Origin: Caprimulgus europaeus
Lineage: Eukaryota > Chordata > Aves > Caprimulgiformes > Caprimulgidae
Reading direction: 5' to 3'
Length of the DNA: 64,000 bases
Assembly: GCA_907165065.1 (NCBI GenBank)
Contig: OU015550.1
Coordinates: 4,127,501-4,191,500, forward strand
The stretch's first letter is position 1; every line of letters begins with the position of its first letter. Under the pieces are notes generated by a model. That model saw only the letters and a program-made list of their open reading frames with translations. It did not search any database and was not told the DNA's origin. The translations under genes and the position numbers were made by a program. This document shows, in pieces, positions 13,101 through 24,056 of the stretch.

Positions 13101-14601
13101 CTAGCTGCCTTTGTAGGCCATGATCTTTTGGTGTGAAACCCAAAGAGCAAGTCAACATCACACTGAGTCACTGTCACCATCCTCAAAGGACTGGTGCTGA
13201 CAGCCTGCCCTGCCCTCCCCATCACAATCTGCCTCATATTGGCATCCCTTGACCATGGATTGTGCTGGGCAGGACCTGAGAGGGAGAACAAGTGCTGCCC
13301 TTTGCTCTGGGTACGTACTGGTTCTTCAGGCCGTTGAAGGATTGGTACAGGGTGACGTCGTTCCATTCGTAAGTGGTGATCTCGTTGTTGTTGTTCATCC
13401 CGGCGAAGGCGTACAGCAGGTGAGTGCACAGGCACGGGTCGATGTTGTCAGGCATGTATTTTCCCACACCAGGCCTGTACTGGGCCCAGTTGGTGAAGTA
13501 ACATGACAGCACATAGGCAGAGCCTGCAGAGAAATAGAGGAGATGCCATGAGGAGAGAAAAGAGCAGAGAGGAGATGTCTCTGAAGTGCAGATGGACTCT
13601 GACGCACGCTGGCCTGGGACGCAGCTCCATGAGGCCACGTTACTTCATAAAACCACCCTGCAAGTCCCACAGGAAAGGGAACAGTGCCCTGGGCTGCACG
13701 TAGGAGTTAGTAACTGTGTGAGGCAGATCTGATCAGAACTGGGTGGGCAGTGTTTCCTTGCAGGGTAAGGAGTTAGAGAAAGTCAAGGAGGGTTGGTTAT
13801 CCCTCTGGGAACTGCTCTCCCAGGATAAGAATGCATTTCTTTCCTTCCCACTTCGTTTCACTAAATCAGTCAGTCTAGGAGCTTCTTACACCCCTCAACT
13901 CACAAATCAGGGTGGTTCTGCTTGCTGGGTCTCTTCCCCAAACTCAATCTTTCCCCTTTCCAGCCCCATAAGGAAGAACAGAGGCAGAAGGGATCTCTGG
14001 AGAAGTGCTGGAGGGTGGAAGGCTCTTTGCGTGTGGGCTGTGCCCCTGTGTGCCCTGCCTTGGAAAGCTTCTGCAAGGACCAGGCTGGTGGCTGCGCTCA
14101 GGCTTCATTCAAGCTGAGCAGGAAGGGGCTGCTAAGAGGAAGCTTGTGTGGAGGAAAGCAACTTATTTGCACTTGAGATTGAGCCTGGCAGGCTTCGTCA
14201 AGCTCTTGTCTTCAGAGACAGCCTCGCTGTGTGCCCGCCTGCCTGTCCTTCCTCCCCCAGGACTTGTGAAATTCTGTTCTAGTTGCCTGTATGTGCCAAA
14301 AGTGAGGAGGTTTTGGCAGAGTTGGTTTTGGGGTAGGAAGCACATACCTATCTGTGCGTTCAGCAGGAGCACCAGACCTTTAAAGAAAAAAGAGTGGGAT
14401 TAGTACCGAAAAATATAATGATGCCTCCTGAAAGTGATCGCTGTGTCTTTCCTTTTGACAGGAGGGTGAAACATATTGAACTCCAAAAAAACTTCTTGTG
14501 TAAGCACCCGAATTAGCGAAACATCCACAAATTCTCATCATGAAGGCGGAAGGTAAAGCTATGAAGCAGGACTTACCGGTAAGCACAATGAGCTTGGCCA
14601 T
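10147..14601 (-). CDS. CHIA: CHIA-a: acidic chitinase (GH18 + CBM14), complete
   Basis: This is a secreted endochitinase that cleaves chitin beta-1,4 links; in chicken and mammals CHIA acts in stomach and airway. Eleven coding exons in gene order: 14577-14601, 14348-14377, 13319-13523, 12921-12977, 12651-12816, 12411-12535, 11929-12052, 11620-11805, 11015-11134, 10774-10915, 10147-10469. All have GT/AG borders and fitting phases, 1503 nt = 500 residues. A signal peptide covers residues 1-21 (cleavage [13 protein letters not shown]). The GH18 barrel carries SIGGW, the catalytic FDGLDIDWE (acid Glu about 141), [11 protein letters not shown] and the C-terminal cleft Trp in [13 protein letters not shown] Ser-Gly linker follows, then a six-Cys CBM14 chitin-binding domain ending CSCCNWP. 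Oddities are an extra Asn in the NNNN run of exon 3 and a Ser-Gly linker longer than that of CHIA-b. No disabling change is seen, so it should be an active enzyme. Confidence 0.95.
10331..10405 (-). repeat. Hexanucleotide repeat encoding the Ser-Gly linker of CHIA-a
   Basis: About a dozen CTTCCA/CTCCCA hexamers (Ser-Gly codons on the minus strand) lie inside exon 11 between the catalytic and chitin-binding domains. The matching tract in CHIA-b (17627-17661) is roughly half as long, so the repeat changes length in frame. Confidence 0.9.
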
Positions 14602-14638
14602 TGTTGCAATGGAGGAATTGCATGTGACCTGTTTCTTG

Positions 14639-14646
14639 CTTATATA
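14639..14646 (-). promoter_or_regulatory. CHIA-a TATA box
   Basis: TATATAAG on the minus strand lies 38-45 bases upstream of the ATG, at the same place as the TATA boxes of CHIA-b and CHIA-c. This predicts a very short 5'UTR of about 10-15 bases. Confidence 0.7.
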
Positions 14647-16311
14647 CTCTTCCCTCATTTCATGCCAGTCTTGTATCAACAAAGATGCACAAACATTACG
14701 AAAGTTGGTAAAGATCAGTATCACAAAATGATAGCAGGACAATGGGCCTCAACACCCCAGATATCAGGCTGTGCCATGTCGTGTTGCTGTGAGAGTCATG
14801 GAAGAACAAGCTTAGATGGTTTTCTCCTTAAAAATATATTTACAGTGACAAGGTTTGTGCCAACACTGGTGATTACTCAGGGGTAGGTGGCTGAAGTGTT
14901 CACCTTGCGCTGTCATTGTGTCTGCCCGCAGCTGGTTGGCACTGCCAAAGCAAAGGTGGGGGACAAGGGTTGTGTCTCCTTGGCTGGGGCAGGCAGCGAG
15001 GCAGGACTGAGCAGGGCTCAGGATCACAGCAATGGGCTTTTGGAGGGACACAGGGACTGGGCTCACTGGCTGTAGGCAAACTGGGATCCATGGGGCTTTG
15101 TCATCTGAGCTGTGTCATGCCCACATCATCTGAGCTTGTTGTCACTTGAGGGAAGTGGAGAAGGTTTCCTGGTGTCCCATCAATAAAGGAAGCCAAGACA
15201 GCTTCTGCTGAGTCGTTCTCCCCCTTGTGAAGATAATTTTCTTCAGGCCCAGAGGTTTGTCAGAGTCAGGCATGGCACTTGCACAGCCTTGCACCCATCT
15301 CCTGTGAGAGGTGTCTGACAACTCACTCCCAGAAAACTCTCCAAAATCTGCTCTTTTCCCCAAAGACCTCAGCCATCCTGGCCGTCCTCAGCTCGGTGTC
15401 CACGAGCCACTGCTTTAGAGAGGTTGTTTTGTTCTCCCTGCCCTTGCTCTGGAGATTAGGCAGGGCACTGTGGAAGGCTCAAGTGGGGAGAAATGTAAAG
15501 GTCAAGGCAATGGTGCTGTGTGTTTTGGAGAGCCCTATCCAGACCCTTATCTGGCTGCAGAGGTGCGGGTCTGGGTCTCCTGGCACAGGGAGATTGGAGC
15601 TGACAGCCGGGACGGGCTGGTGCGCTGATGGCAGCGTCACCACAGCCCAGGGCCATGTGAGCAGCGCAGAGAGGTGTCCCAGGTCCATGGGCCCTTGGCT
15701 AGGAAGGTGAGAGATCTGGCTTTGGATTTCCCTGTGAAGTGAGGCTGCAAAGATGCTGTTGAGCTGGTGCACGTGCATTCTGGATCTGGATGTGAGGAGC
15801 TGTGTGACTTTGCCAATGAAAACCTGGGGAGAACTCTGCCTGATTTGGGCTGCTGAGCTGATGTTCCTCACTGCAGGCAGACAACAAATTCCCACCATAG
15901 AGAAAATCTGTTGCCAGCGTGCTTTTTCTTAGTGTGGAATGGTGATCTTGGAAATTCCTTGAGAATTTTCCTATGGAATATTTCCCCAGTGATGTCTGCA
16001 TAAATATATATAAGTATAGTCTGTGTTAGCAGAGCTCATGTGATGGGTCATGAGGCCCAAGGTTGAACCCAAGGATTTACCTGCCTCCAGGCTGTGTATG
16101 GAGATCTGTGGGTGCCCTACACTCACATTGGTCTGTGTTTGCCTGTGTACTACAGCCACAAACACCTGTAAGCTCACTGCCGTTCGAGCTTTATCTCTGC
16201 TCCTCAGAGTCTGTTTCTGAAAAAATTATTCACGACCAATGAAGGTGAGGACAAAAATCTGCCAACAGCCTGCAAATTCTTGCAGAGCATTGACTCTGCT
16301 GCTTTTCTTCC

Positions 16312-16410
16312 ATATGGGTCTGGTAAGAAACACTGGGCTGATCTTGCTGCTCTCACAAAGCCTTTCTGGCTCTGGGGTTTCTTTTCCAAGGAGTATCTGA
16401 GGCTGCTTCC
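16312..16410 (-). pseudogene. Remnant of PIFO exon 3 (copy in unit A)
   Basis: The 99 bases align without gaps to PIFO exon 3 (8662-8760) with 77 of 99 identical by my hand count. Flanking intron similarity extends over about 16262-16540 (for example ttttaagacacca and ggggaagggcagaag in both). The exon frame is still open, with KGFVRAARSAQCF against KGYVIGARKAQRF, but the 5' splice donor GTAAGA has become GGAAGA. I see no other PIFO exon nearby. It is a fossil of a PIFO copy carried along by the chitinase duplication. Confidence 0.85.
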
Positions 16411-17377
16411 CTGTCATTTCAAAGTGGAATGCTCTTGCTGACATTTTTAAGACACCAGTTGCATCAGGGGAAGGGCAGAAGTGCCTGAGCAGCAGCACAG
16501 ATCACTCCCACTCATTTCTCTTTTCTAAGCAGATGCTTTTTAAATCCACCTTTGCTGGCAGAGGATGAAGATTCCACCCTTAGGCTGCTGCAATGGGGCA
16601 CAAGGGTCCCCTGGTGCTCAGGCCATGGAGAGGACCCCTGGGGCTCTGGGACACGTCAGGTGTCTGCCTGTGAATTGGTAGGTGCTCGGCTGAGCCGTTC
16701 CTGCAGCAGGGACTGACTGATGCCTCCCAGCCAGAGCACCAAGGCTGTGGGAGCTTTGAAGCCTCGTCCCTTTGGAAGGTAACTTTTCCAGGAGGTGAAT
16801 CCTTTTTCCTGACCAAATGCTCAGACCTTGCTCTGTGGGGAACCCCAGTGTCCTGGTTGTGCCCCTGTGACCCTTCTCTGTGTACTCTCTCATGGCACAG
16901 CCTGATCTGCTTTGTCCCTTCCTTCTGCTTTTTGTCCCACTCACTGACTGTCCAACTGGCACAGCCAAATCCCTGGAAAATGCCCATTTATGGCTGTTTA
17001 AAATTAAGAGGTTTGATAACATCCCTATGAATTGCATTTTTCTGGTGCCCACTTCAAGGAGCTGCTGTTTTCACACTGAGGTCTCAGCAGAAGCAAGTCT
17101 ATAGGTTGTGCTAATCTTGACCCTTCTCTGTGATCTCTCTTCTGACACAGCCTCATCTGCCCCACTCTCTGCTCTCCATGTATTTTTCCCTGGGCCTGGC
17201 TCTCAAGGTGGGGCAGCACAAAACCCCTGGAAAATGCCAGACTGGAATGAAGTCCAGCTTGAGCATTCAGACCCTTCCCTGAGCACAAGAGTGAGTGTCA
17301 TGAGAGAACAAGGGAGCATCAAAATATTAAGAGTGAGAAGAGCTGAAACAGGGAGGATTGTTGCTTTTACAGAACAC

Positions 17378-17383
17378 TTTATT
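17378..17383 (-). terminator. CHIA-b poly(A) signal AATAAA
   Basis: AATAAA on the minus strand lies 60 bases after the CHIA-b stop, in sequence nearly identical to that after CHIA-a. Confidence 0.7.
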
Positions 17384-17442
17384 TAAGCTTTCTTATTCCA
17401 TGCAATTAGAGGGGTTTGTTTGCTGTCGTGGCATTGGGATCT

Positions 17443-20400
17443 TCATGGCCAGTTGCAGCAGGAGCAGCTGGTGTCAAAGACGAGGCCGCTCTGGCAGCTC
17501 TCCAGGAAGGTTTCTCCATTAACGCAGTTGTAGAAGCTGCTCTTGTTGGTTGGATCTGCATAGAGGCCGCTGCTCTTGCCAGCACAGAAACCACTTCCAC
17601 CAGAGCCACCAGGATTGCTACCAGAGCTCCCACTTCCACTTCCACTCCCACTTCCACTTCCTTGGTTAGGAGCTTGAGTGACTGGAGGATTGGGATGAGC
17701 TGGAGGCACACAGTCTGAAATAAAAGCAGGAAAGGGTTTATTTTTGTGTTGACAGTCTCTCAGCCCTCCTCTCCCTCCATAGGCTCTTTAAAGGTGGGAT
17801 CAGCTAGTAAAGTGTGATCCCCCAAAGTCTGGCCTGGCTCACACCAGGCCTTTGAAACACCTGGACCCAGGTCCAAGTTACAATCTCCCTCTTTTATCTG
17901 GAGAGATGTAGAGTGAAGGGATTTTTCCAGGGCAATCCCTACTTGTGGGTTCCAGAGAGAGTCTTTATCCACCGAGGCTCCAGAGATAACGGAGGCACGT
18001 GCAACCAAAGCTACTCACTGTCGTTTTTCACACCAAGACCGTTCTTCAGAGTGGTGATCAGGGGATATTTGCCCTGCTTGCAGAAAGTACCAGTGAAGTC
18101 ATCCATGTCAAGGGACCAAACCATAGCACCTCCAAAGTTGTTCTTCTTCAGCCAGTCAATCTGTTCAGTGCCAGGGGAGAAATCCCAATTAGTCCCAGGA
18201 CCTGCACAAGGTCTTCTACCTTATTATTAGCACAGCCACACATCTCACCATACCTTGATGTTGAAGCTCTTGATGTTGTCATAGCCAACCCATTCGTTGC
18301 CTTTGTAAGCATAGGGGACATCCTGGGGGGCATCCCAAGCCTGGGTGGCTCCAGAGTCCAGGAATGTGCAGATCTAGAAAAAAGGGGGAAAGAGGGAGAG
18401 GTCAGGAAGTGTCCTACAAAAAAGGAGAGTTAGAATATTCCATTGGTGCATGGGTTAAAAATTTGCTGGGTAGTTTGAAGGGTGTTTGTGTTGTTCTCAG
18501 TGGCCTAGGTCTGTAGGAGCACACATACTTCATAGTAAGCCAGGAATCCAGACTGCCTTGTGTAAGGTCCAGCTGGCCCAGGGCCTGATGTTGGAGCCCC
18601 AACAGCAGTGTTGGATGGGTTTTGGAGGTTGAAGCTATGTCCATAGGTGGGGAATCCAACAAGGAGCTTCTCAGCTGGGGCACCGTTGCTCTTCCAATAA
18701 TTCATAGCATAGTCCTGTAAAAAAATACCACAGTTAAAGTCTGTGCCAGGATCTGGAGGCAGGAGGATGGCTCCTTAATTTCTGATCACCGGAGTCACGA
18801 TAATCATCTGTGACAGCCTTGGGAAATATACTCACGACATTGAAGTAGACGAGGTCACCGGTGTCAGCTGGGCCTTTGTACAGAGGGCTGTTCTCCCCGG
18901 TGCGTCCGTCCCAGGAGCCGTGGAAGTCGTAAGTCATCACATGGAAGTAGTCCAAGTACCTGCGGAGAATATTGTGTGTGTGTCTCTCCTGGCCTGATCA
19001 GTCACCCAGACCTCAGTGTTCCTTTAGTGCTGGCTGTTTATCCCACCACATCCCTGGCCATGTCCCCATTTTCTGCAAATCTTAGTTCATCAAGATTTCT
19101 TTTGAGGTGGTCTTATAAGTTCTGGAGGCAAATGCCTTCTCCAGGGGAGGGAGGCACAGGTGAAGCTAGAGCTGGAATTTTGCTGGTGTTCTGGGAACCA
19201 AGAGATGTTCCCCAATGGGTGGCTGGAGGCAGACTGTTGTTACACTTCCCTTCCCAAGTTGTCCTGTTCCCCACCAAACAAGCACCACCCTCCCAGCGTT
19301 CTTGCCTTACCCAAAAGAGTAGGGACCCCACATGCAGTGAGGTTGGTTTCTGCCAGATAATGGCACATTTTTCCTTAACCACTTGAAGGAAGACCACTCA
19401 AGTTATAGAAACAATATATTTTTGCTACTCACTGTCCAAGCTCAGCAATCTGGTAGCCAGACTGAATGTTGGAAAGTCCTGCAGCGACAGCCGCGGTGAT
19501 CATGAGACGGGGCTTGTTGACCTGTTGGGCTTCCTGCTCAAAGGCTGCCAGCATTTCCTGAGGGACACCAAGAAACAGCTCTCACCATGGACTCTCTGGG
19601 CTCGGGCTTTGCAGCCAGTGCCATGCAGAGCAGAGCAAAGGGATTGATCAAAACCATTTGTTTCAACCCACCTTAACCAGGACGGTGAAGAGAGCCTTGT
19701 CCTGGGGTGTGCTTCCTCTGGACCCAGGGTATTCCCAGTCAATGTCCAGCCCATCAAACTCATACTGGCGCAGGAATTTGATGACGGAATTAATGAAGGT
19801 CTGGCGGTTCTCAGGAGTGGAAACCATTGTGGTGAACCTAGAGAAGCAGAACAGGACAGAGTTGGAATTTGGTTACTGCCTCTTCTGCCCTCACCCTCCC
19901 TTTCTAGGGTGCTGTTATGGGAAAGGGATGGTTTCAACTTACTTGGCTGTCCCGAAATTCCATCCTCCAATGGCCAGGAGAGTCTTCAGATTTCCATTCC
20001 TGCAAAGTGAGGGACAGGAACATGTTTTACTGCAAGTGTTTGGTGTAGCTGCCTTTGTAGGCCATGATCTTCTGGTGTGAATCCCAAAGAGCAACACAAC
20101 ATCACACTGAGTCACTGTCACCATCCTCAAAGGACTGGTGCTGACAGCCTGCCCTGCCCTGCCCATCACAAACTACATCTTCTTCTTGGTATCCCTTGAC
20201 CATGGATTGTGCTGACATCGTGCTGGGCAGGACCTGAGAGGGAGAACAAGTGCTGCCCTTTGCTCTGGGTACGTACTGGTTCTTCAGGCCGTTGAAGGAT
20301 TGGTACAGGGTGACGTCGTTCCATTCGTAAGTGGTGATCTCGTTGTTGTTCATCCCAGCGAAGGCGTAGATCAGATGGTCACACAGGCACGGGTCGATGT

Positions 20401-21910
20401 TGTCAGGCTTGTATTTTCCTAGGCCTGGCCTGTACTGGCCCCAGTTGGTGAAGTAACATGACAGCACATAGGCAGAGCCTGCAGAGAAATAGAGGTGGTG
20501 GGATAGATTTGGTCTGCACTGAAGAGATACCAGTAACTTCTGGCAGAGCATCATAACTAGATCTGATCAGAACTGAGTGGGCAGTGTTTCCTTGCAGGGT
20601 AAGGAGGTAGAGAAAGTCAAGGAGGGTTGGTTATCCCTCTGGGAACTGCTCTCCCAGGATAAGAATGCATTTCTTTCCTTCCTACTTCGTTTCACTAAAT
20701 CAGTCATTCTAGGGGCTTCTTACACCTTCAACTCCTAAATCAGGGTGGTTCTGCTTGCTGGGTCTCTTCCCCAGACTCAATCTTTCTCCTTTCCAGCCCC
20801 GTAAGGAAGAACAGAGGCAGAAGGGATCTCTGGAGAAGTGCCTGGAGGGTGGAAGGCTCTTTGCGTGTGGGCTGTGCCCCTGTGTGCCCTGCCTTGGAAA
20901 GCTTCTGCAAGGACCAGGCTGGTGGCTGCGCTCAGGCTTCATTCAAGCTGAGCAGGAAGGGGCTGCTAAGAGGAAGCTTGTGTGGAGGAAAGCAACTTAA
21001 TTGCACTTGAGATTGGGCCTGGCAGGGTTCGTCAAGCTTTTGTCTTCAGAGACAGCCTCGCTGTGTGCCCGCCTGCCTGTCCTTCCTCCCCCAGGACTTG
21101 TGAAATTCTGTTCCAGTTGCCTGTGTGTGCCAAAACCGAGGAGGTTTTGGCAGAGTTGGTTTTGGGGTAGAAAGCACATACCTATCTGTGCGTTCAGCAG
21201 GAGCACCAGGCCTGAAAAAAAAAAAATAAAAAAAAATTAAAGAACAAAGTTTTAGTCTTAGGACTGAGAAATAAGGCAATTCCTGAAATAGCAGAAACTC
21301 TCTGGTATATATCTGTCCTGTTATGCAGACAATAAAATTGCTTTTCTCAATGGGTCTGGTTTTGCTCCTCTTCTTGAGGATCTGTCTGAACCCAACAGAA
21401 CCCGTCTGCCCAGTCACAATTCTTTCCATTGACGGGGACACACAGAGGAGCTCACGGCTGTTAACGGCTCAATGTTCTGCTGCTTCTTTCAGCCAGCGTT
21501 AGGCAGCAGCTGACCCTGGTGTCTATAAGCATGGCTGAAATAGCAGAAGCCTCTTAGAACATACTCTGCTATGGAGACAAGTATAGCCTTTCTATCAGAA
21601 TAATAAGTTTTCCTCCTCAGAGTCTCATTTTCTTCGTCCCATAGACTTTTTCCATTTAATAAAGCAATGAAATCAAGAATTTGCGTAGCTGAAGAAGAAG
21701 AAATCAACTCCAAAAGTAGTGCAACAACCATCCCGAAAGTAACTGCTATATATTTTCCTTTGAAAGGAAAGTGTGATCCTTTTTTAATCCCCCCAAATCT
21801 CCTGTATCACCACCCAGTATAACAGTAAAAGCACCACAAATATTTCTCATGAAGGCAGAGAATTAAGTTATGAAGCAGGACTTACCGGTAAGCACAATGA
21901 GCTTGGCCAT
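17443..21910 (-). CDS. CHIA: CHIA-b: acidic chitinase (GH18 + CBM14), complete
   Basis: A second intact secreted chitinase. Coding exons in gene order: 21886-21910, 21182-21211, 20277-20478, 19943-19999, 19672-19837, 19433-19557, 18836-18959, 18529-18714, 18254-18373, 18019-18160, 17443-17714. All borders are GT/AG, total 1449 nt = 482 residues, close to mammalian CHIA (476). Signal peptide 1-21; Trp31 in [17 protein letters not shown] around residue 99; catalytic FDGLDIDWE with Glu140; [11 protein letters not shown] with Asp213 and Trp218; MVWSLDMDD near 360. It ends with a short Gly-Ser linker and a six-Cys CBM14 domain. It differs from CHIA-a in one fewer Asn in exon 3, GSTPQDK for GSPPQDK, and a shorter linker. 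Residue numbers equal those of mouse CHIA, which supports the exon calls. It should be active. Confidence 0.95.
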
Positions 21911-21947
21911 CTTTGACCAGAACTGATCTGCTGCAAACTGTTTCCCG

Positions 21948-21955
21948 TTTTTATA
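21948..21955 (-). promoter_or_regulatory. CHIA-b TATA box
   Basis: TATAAAAA on the minus strand lies 38-45 bases upstream of the CHIA-b ATG, aligned with the TATA boxes of the other two copies. Confidence 0.7.
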
Positions 21956-22555
21956 TGCTTCCCTCATTTCATGCCAGTCTTGTGTCAACAAAGACAGACA
22001 AACATTATGAAACTTGGTAAAGATCAGTATCACAAAATGATAGCAGGACAATGGGCCTCAACACTCCAGATATCAGGCTGTGCCATGTCGTGGTGCTGTG
22101 AGAGTCGTGGAAGAACAAGATTAGATGTTTTTTCTCCTTAAAAATGCATTTACAGTGACAAGGTTTGTGCCAACACTGGTGATTACTCAGGGGCAGGTGG
22201 CTGAAGTGTTCACCTTGCGCTGTCATTGTGTCTGCCCGCAGCTGGTTGGCACTGCCAAGCCAAAGGTGGGGGACAAGGGTTGTGTCTCCTTGGCTGGGGC
22301 AGGCAGCGAGGCAGGACTGAGCAGGGCTCAGGATCACAGCAATGGCTTTTGGAGGGACACAGGGACTGGGCTCACTGGCTGTAGGCAAACTGGGATCCAG
22401 GGGGCTTTGTCATCTGAGCTGTGTCATGCCCACATCATCTGAGCTTGTTGTCACTTGAGGGAAGTGGAGAAGGTTTCCTGGTGTCCCATCAATAAAGGAA
22501 GCCAAGACAGCTTCTGCTGGGTCATTCTCCCCCTTGTGAAGATAATTTTCTTCAG

Positions 22556-24056
22556 GGAGATGCACTATTTTTGGAGTTCATCTCTCCAAGAGAGAGCCCG
22601 GGGACACAGCACCATGCACGTTGCATTTCCTCCTGCACTTACTCCCTTCTCTTTTTGCTCAGCTGTTTCCCAAACTGAGAGACTCTGTGTTGCTGAGAGT
22701 TCATGCCTTACCTTAGTGTTCTGTGAAGCTCCACAGGGAGAAATTACCTGAATGTCTTTTATTCTTTATGAGCTTGTCAGCAGTTGTTGTTGTGATAGGG
22801 TTTTTTTAGTAAGCAATAAATCTGTTTTAGATGAAATGTTTTGCTTTGTTACTTTCAGGATTCAGTGCTGTTCTTCTGAGCATATCTGAATGGGATTTGT
22901 TTAAAGGCAGTTACAGGTGCTGAAAATGACTTTTTTTATCTCAAAATATTATTTCTTCATCTTTGTTTCATCTTCAGTCTAGGTGGAGACTCAAAGCTAT
23001 GACTGTGTTTGAAGAGATATGTGGTTTCTTTCCTTTTGCACACTAGGCACTGCCAGGGCTTCTGCAAATGGTGGAAGAAGACACAGAGGACACATGACCA
23101 GTTGCTTTGTACTGAGATGTTGCTTAATTCTTCTTAAGATGATGGGAAGTTGAATTTCCAGTAGGTCACGTAGACTTGGTTGAATGAGAGCCCAGAAAAC
23201 ACCCTCAAAGTTGTGCATATCACATGCTGGCACTGCAGTCACTGACCTGCTGACTAAAATGCATTAGACCAACTAGATGTTCTTCAGAGGTCCTTCCAAC
23301 CCCCTACCTGTGTGATTCTGTGAGTGACCCTTCAGGTTTTGTACGTGCACTGGATGAGATATGGGAAATAATGAAAGAGGCAACCATCTCCAAGGAGTAT
23401 TTTTCCAGTGTGTTTCTTGGTTGATAAAGTAACACAGTACAAACTCAACTGGAATAGGTTTGGAAAATCCTGCCCTCAGTGACCTCTGGAGCCTTGCAGG
23501 TCTGGTATCTGCAGAAGGACATTTCAATGAGAAAAGGAAAGTATTTGGGGAGGATCAAGGACAGTGATTTGTCTGCTTGTGGTGGTAACAAATGTCAGTT
23601 GGTCAATTCCTGGAGTGTTTCTTGTGGAGAATTTCTGCCTTCTTTCTGTCCTAAGAAAGGTTACTTGCTATTGGTCCCTGTGGGAATGGTAATAGGCCTT
23701 AAGTAAGGACAGAAGATCTGGTCCTTGCTAAAATGGTTCATGTTAAAAAAGATGAGTATGTAAACAGAGACCTTGTGCATTATTCCTGCAGCTGAAGTGT
23801 TGGGTTTCATAGAGATCCACCAATCTGGATGGGTTCTGCTTTAATTTCACTCCATGCACTGACTGAAATTGTCATTTTGCTGATTCTGTATCTGTGCTAG
23901 GACCAAGCCTGCCTGCCCTTCAGCTGCCTGGGCTCTTTCTGATGAGCCATGGAAAGAGGAACTTGATTTTCATGTTGTCTGCAGATGAAACATGCTCAGA
24001 TGTTCCTTTCCTGGTGTGGACCTCCAGGATGGTTCCTTAAGCTTTCTCAACTTTTC
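22556..24056. mobile_element. About 1.5-kb segment present only in unit B (probable insertion)
   Basis: Units A and C run directly from ...cttcag into ..ccagaggtttgtcagag, whereas unit B carries about 1.5 kb between these points. Both edges of the extra segment show TTCAGG, a possible 6-bp target-site duplication. The inside has no long coding frame and does not begin TG or end CA, so it is not a clear LTR. A CR1-like 3' end lies within (23266-23327). Type unknown; a deletion shared by A and C is the less simple alternative. Confidence 0.6.
23266..23327 (+). mobile_element. CR1 LINE 3'-end fragment
   Basis: It has the recognisable CR1 tail (aactagatgttcttcagagg, then tccttccaaccccctac and tgattctgtgag). 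Only the last 60 or so bases are recognisable. Confidence 0.65.

Larger units (their letters stand above)
9742..17035 (-). repeat. Tandem duplication unit A (CHIA-a plus PIFO remnant)
   Basis: The segment from about 9742 matches that starting near 17036 almost base for base (for example the stretch reading aaggagctgctgttttcaca at 9760 and 17056), and the similarity continues through the gene, its promoter and the upstream block. The unit holds CHIA-a, an upstream block of about 1 kb (14700-15720) nearly identical to those of units B and C, and a decayed PIFO segment (16262-16540). Borders are approximate. Confidence 0.85.

Noticed and set aside
15279..15710. 143-residue open frame repeated in all three units (also near 24101 and 31647)
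   Set aside because: It looks conserved only because the units are recent copies. Indels that are not multiples of three occur between copies (two bases near 15307, one base near 32060), so the frame is not kept.
22556..24056. Unit B insertion as an endogenous retroviral LTR
   Set aside because: The ends do not follow TG...CA, and no primer-binding site or retroviral coding trace was recognised.
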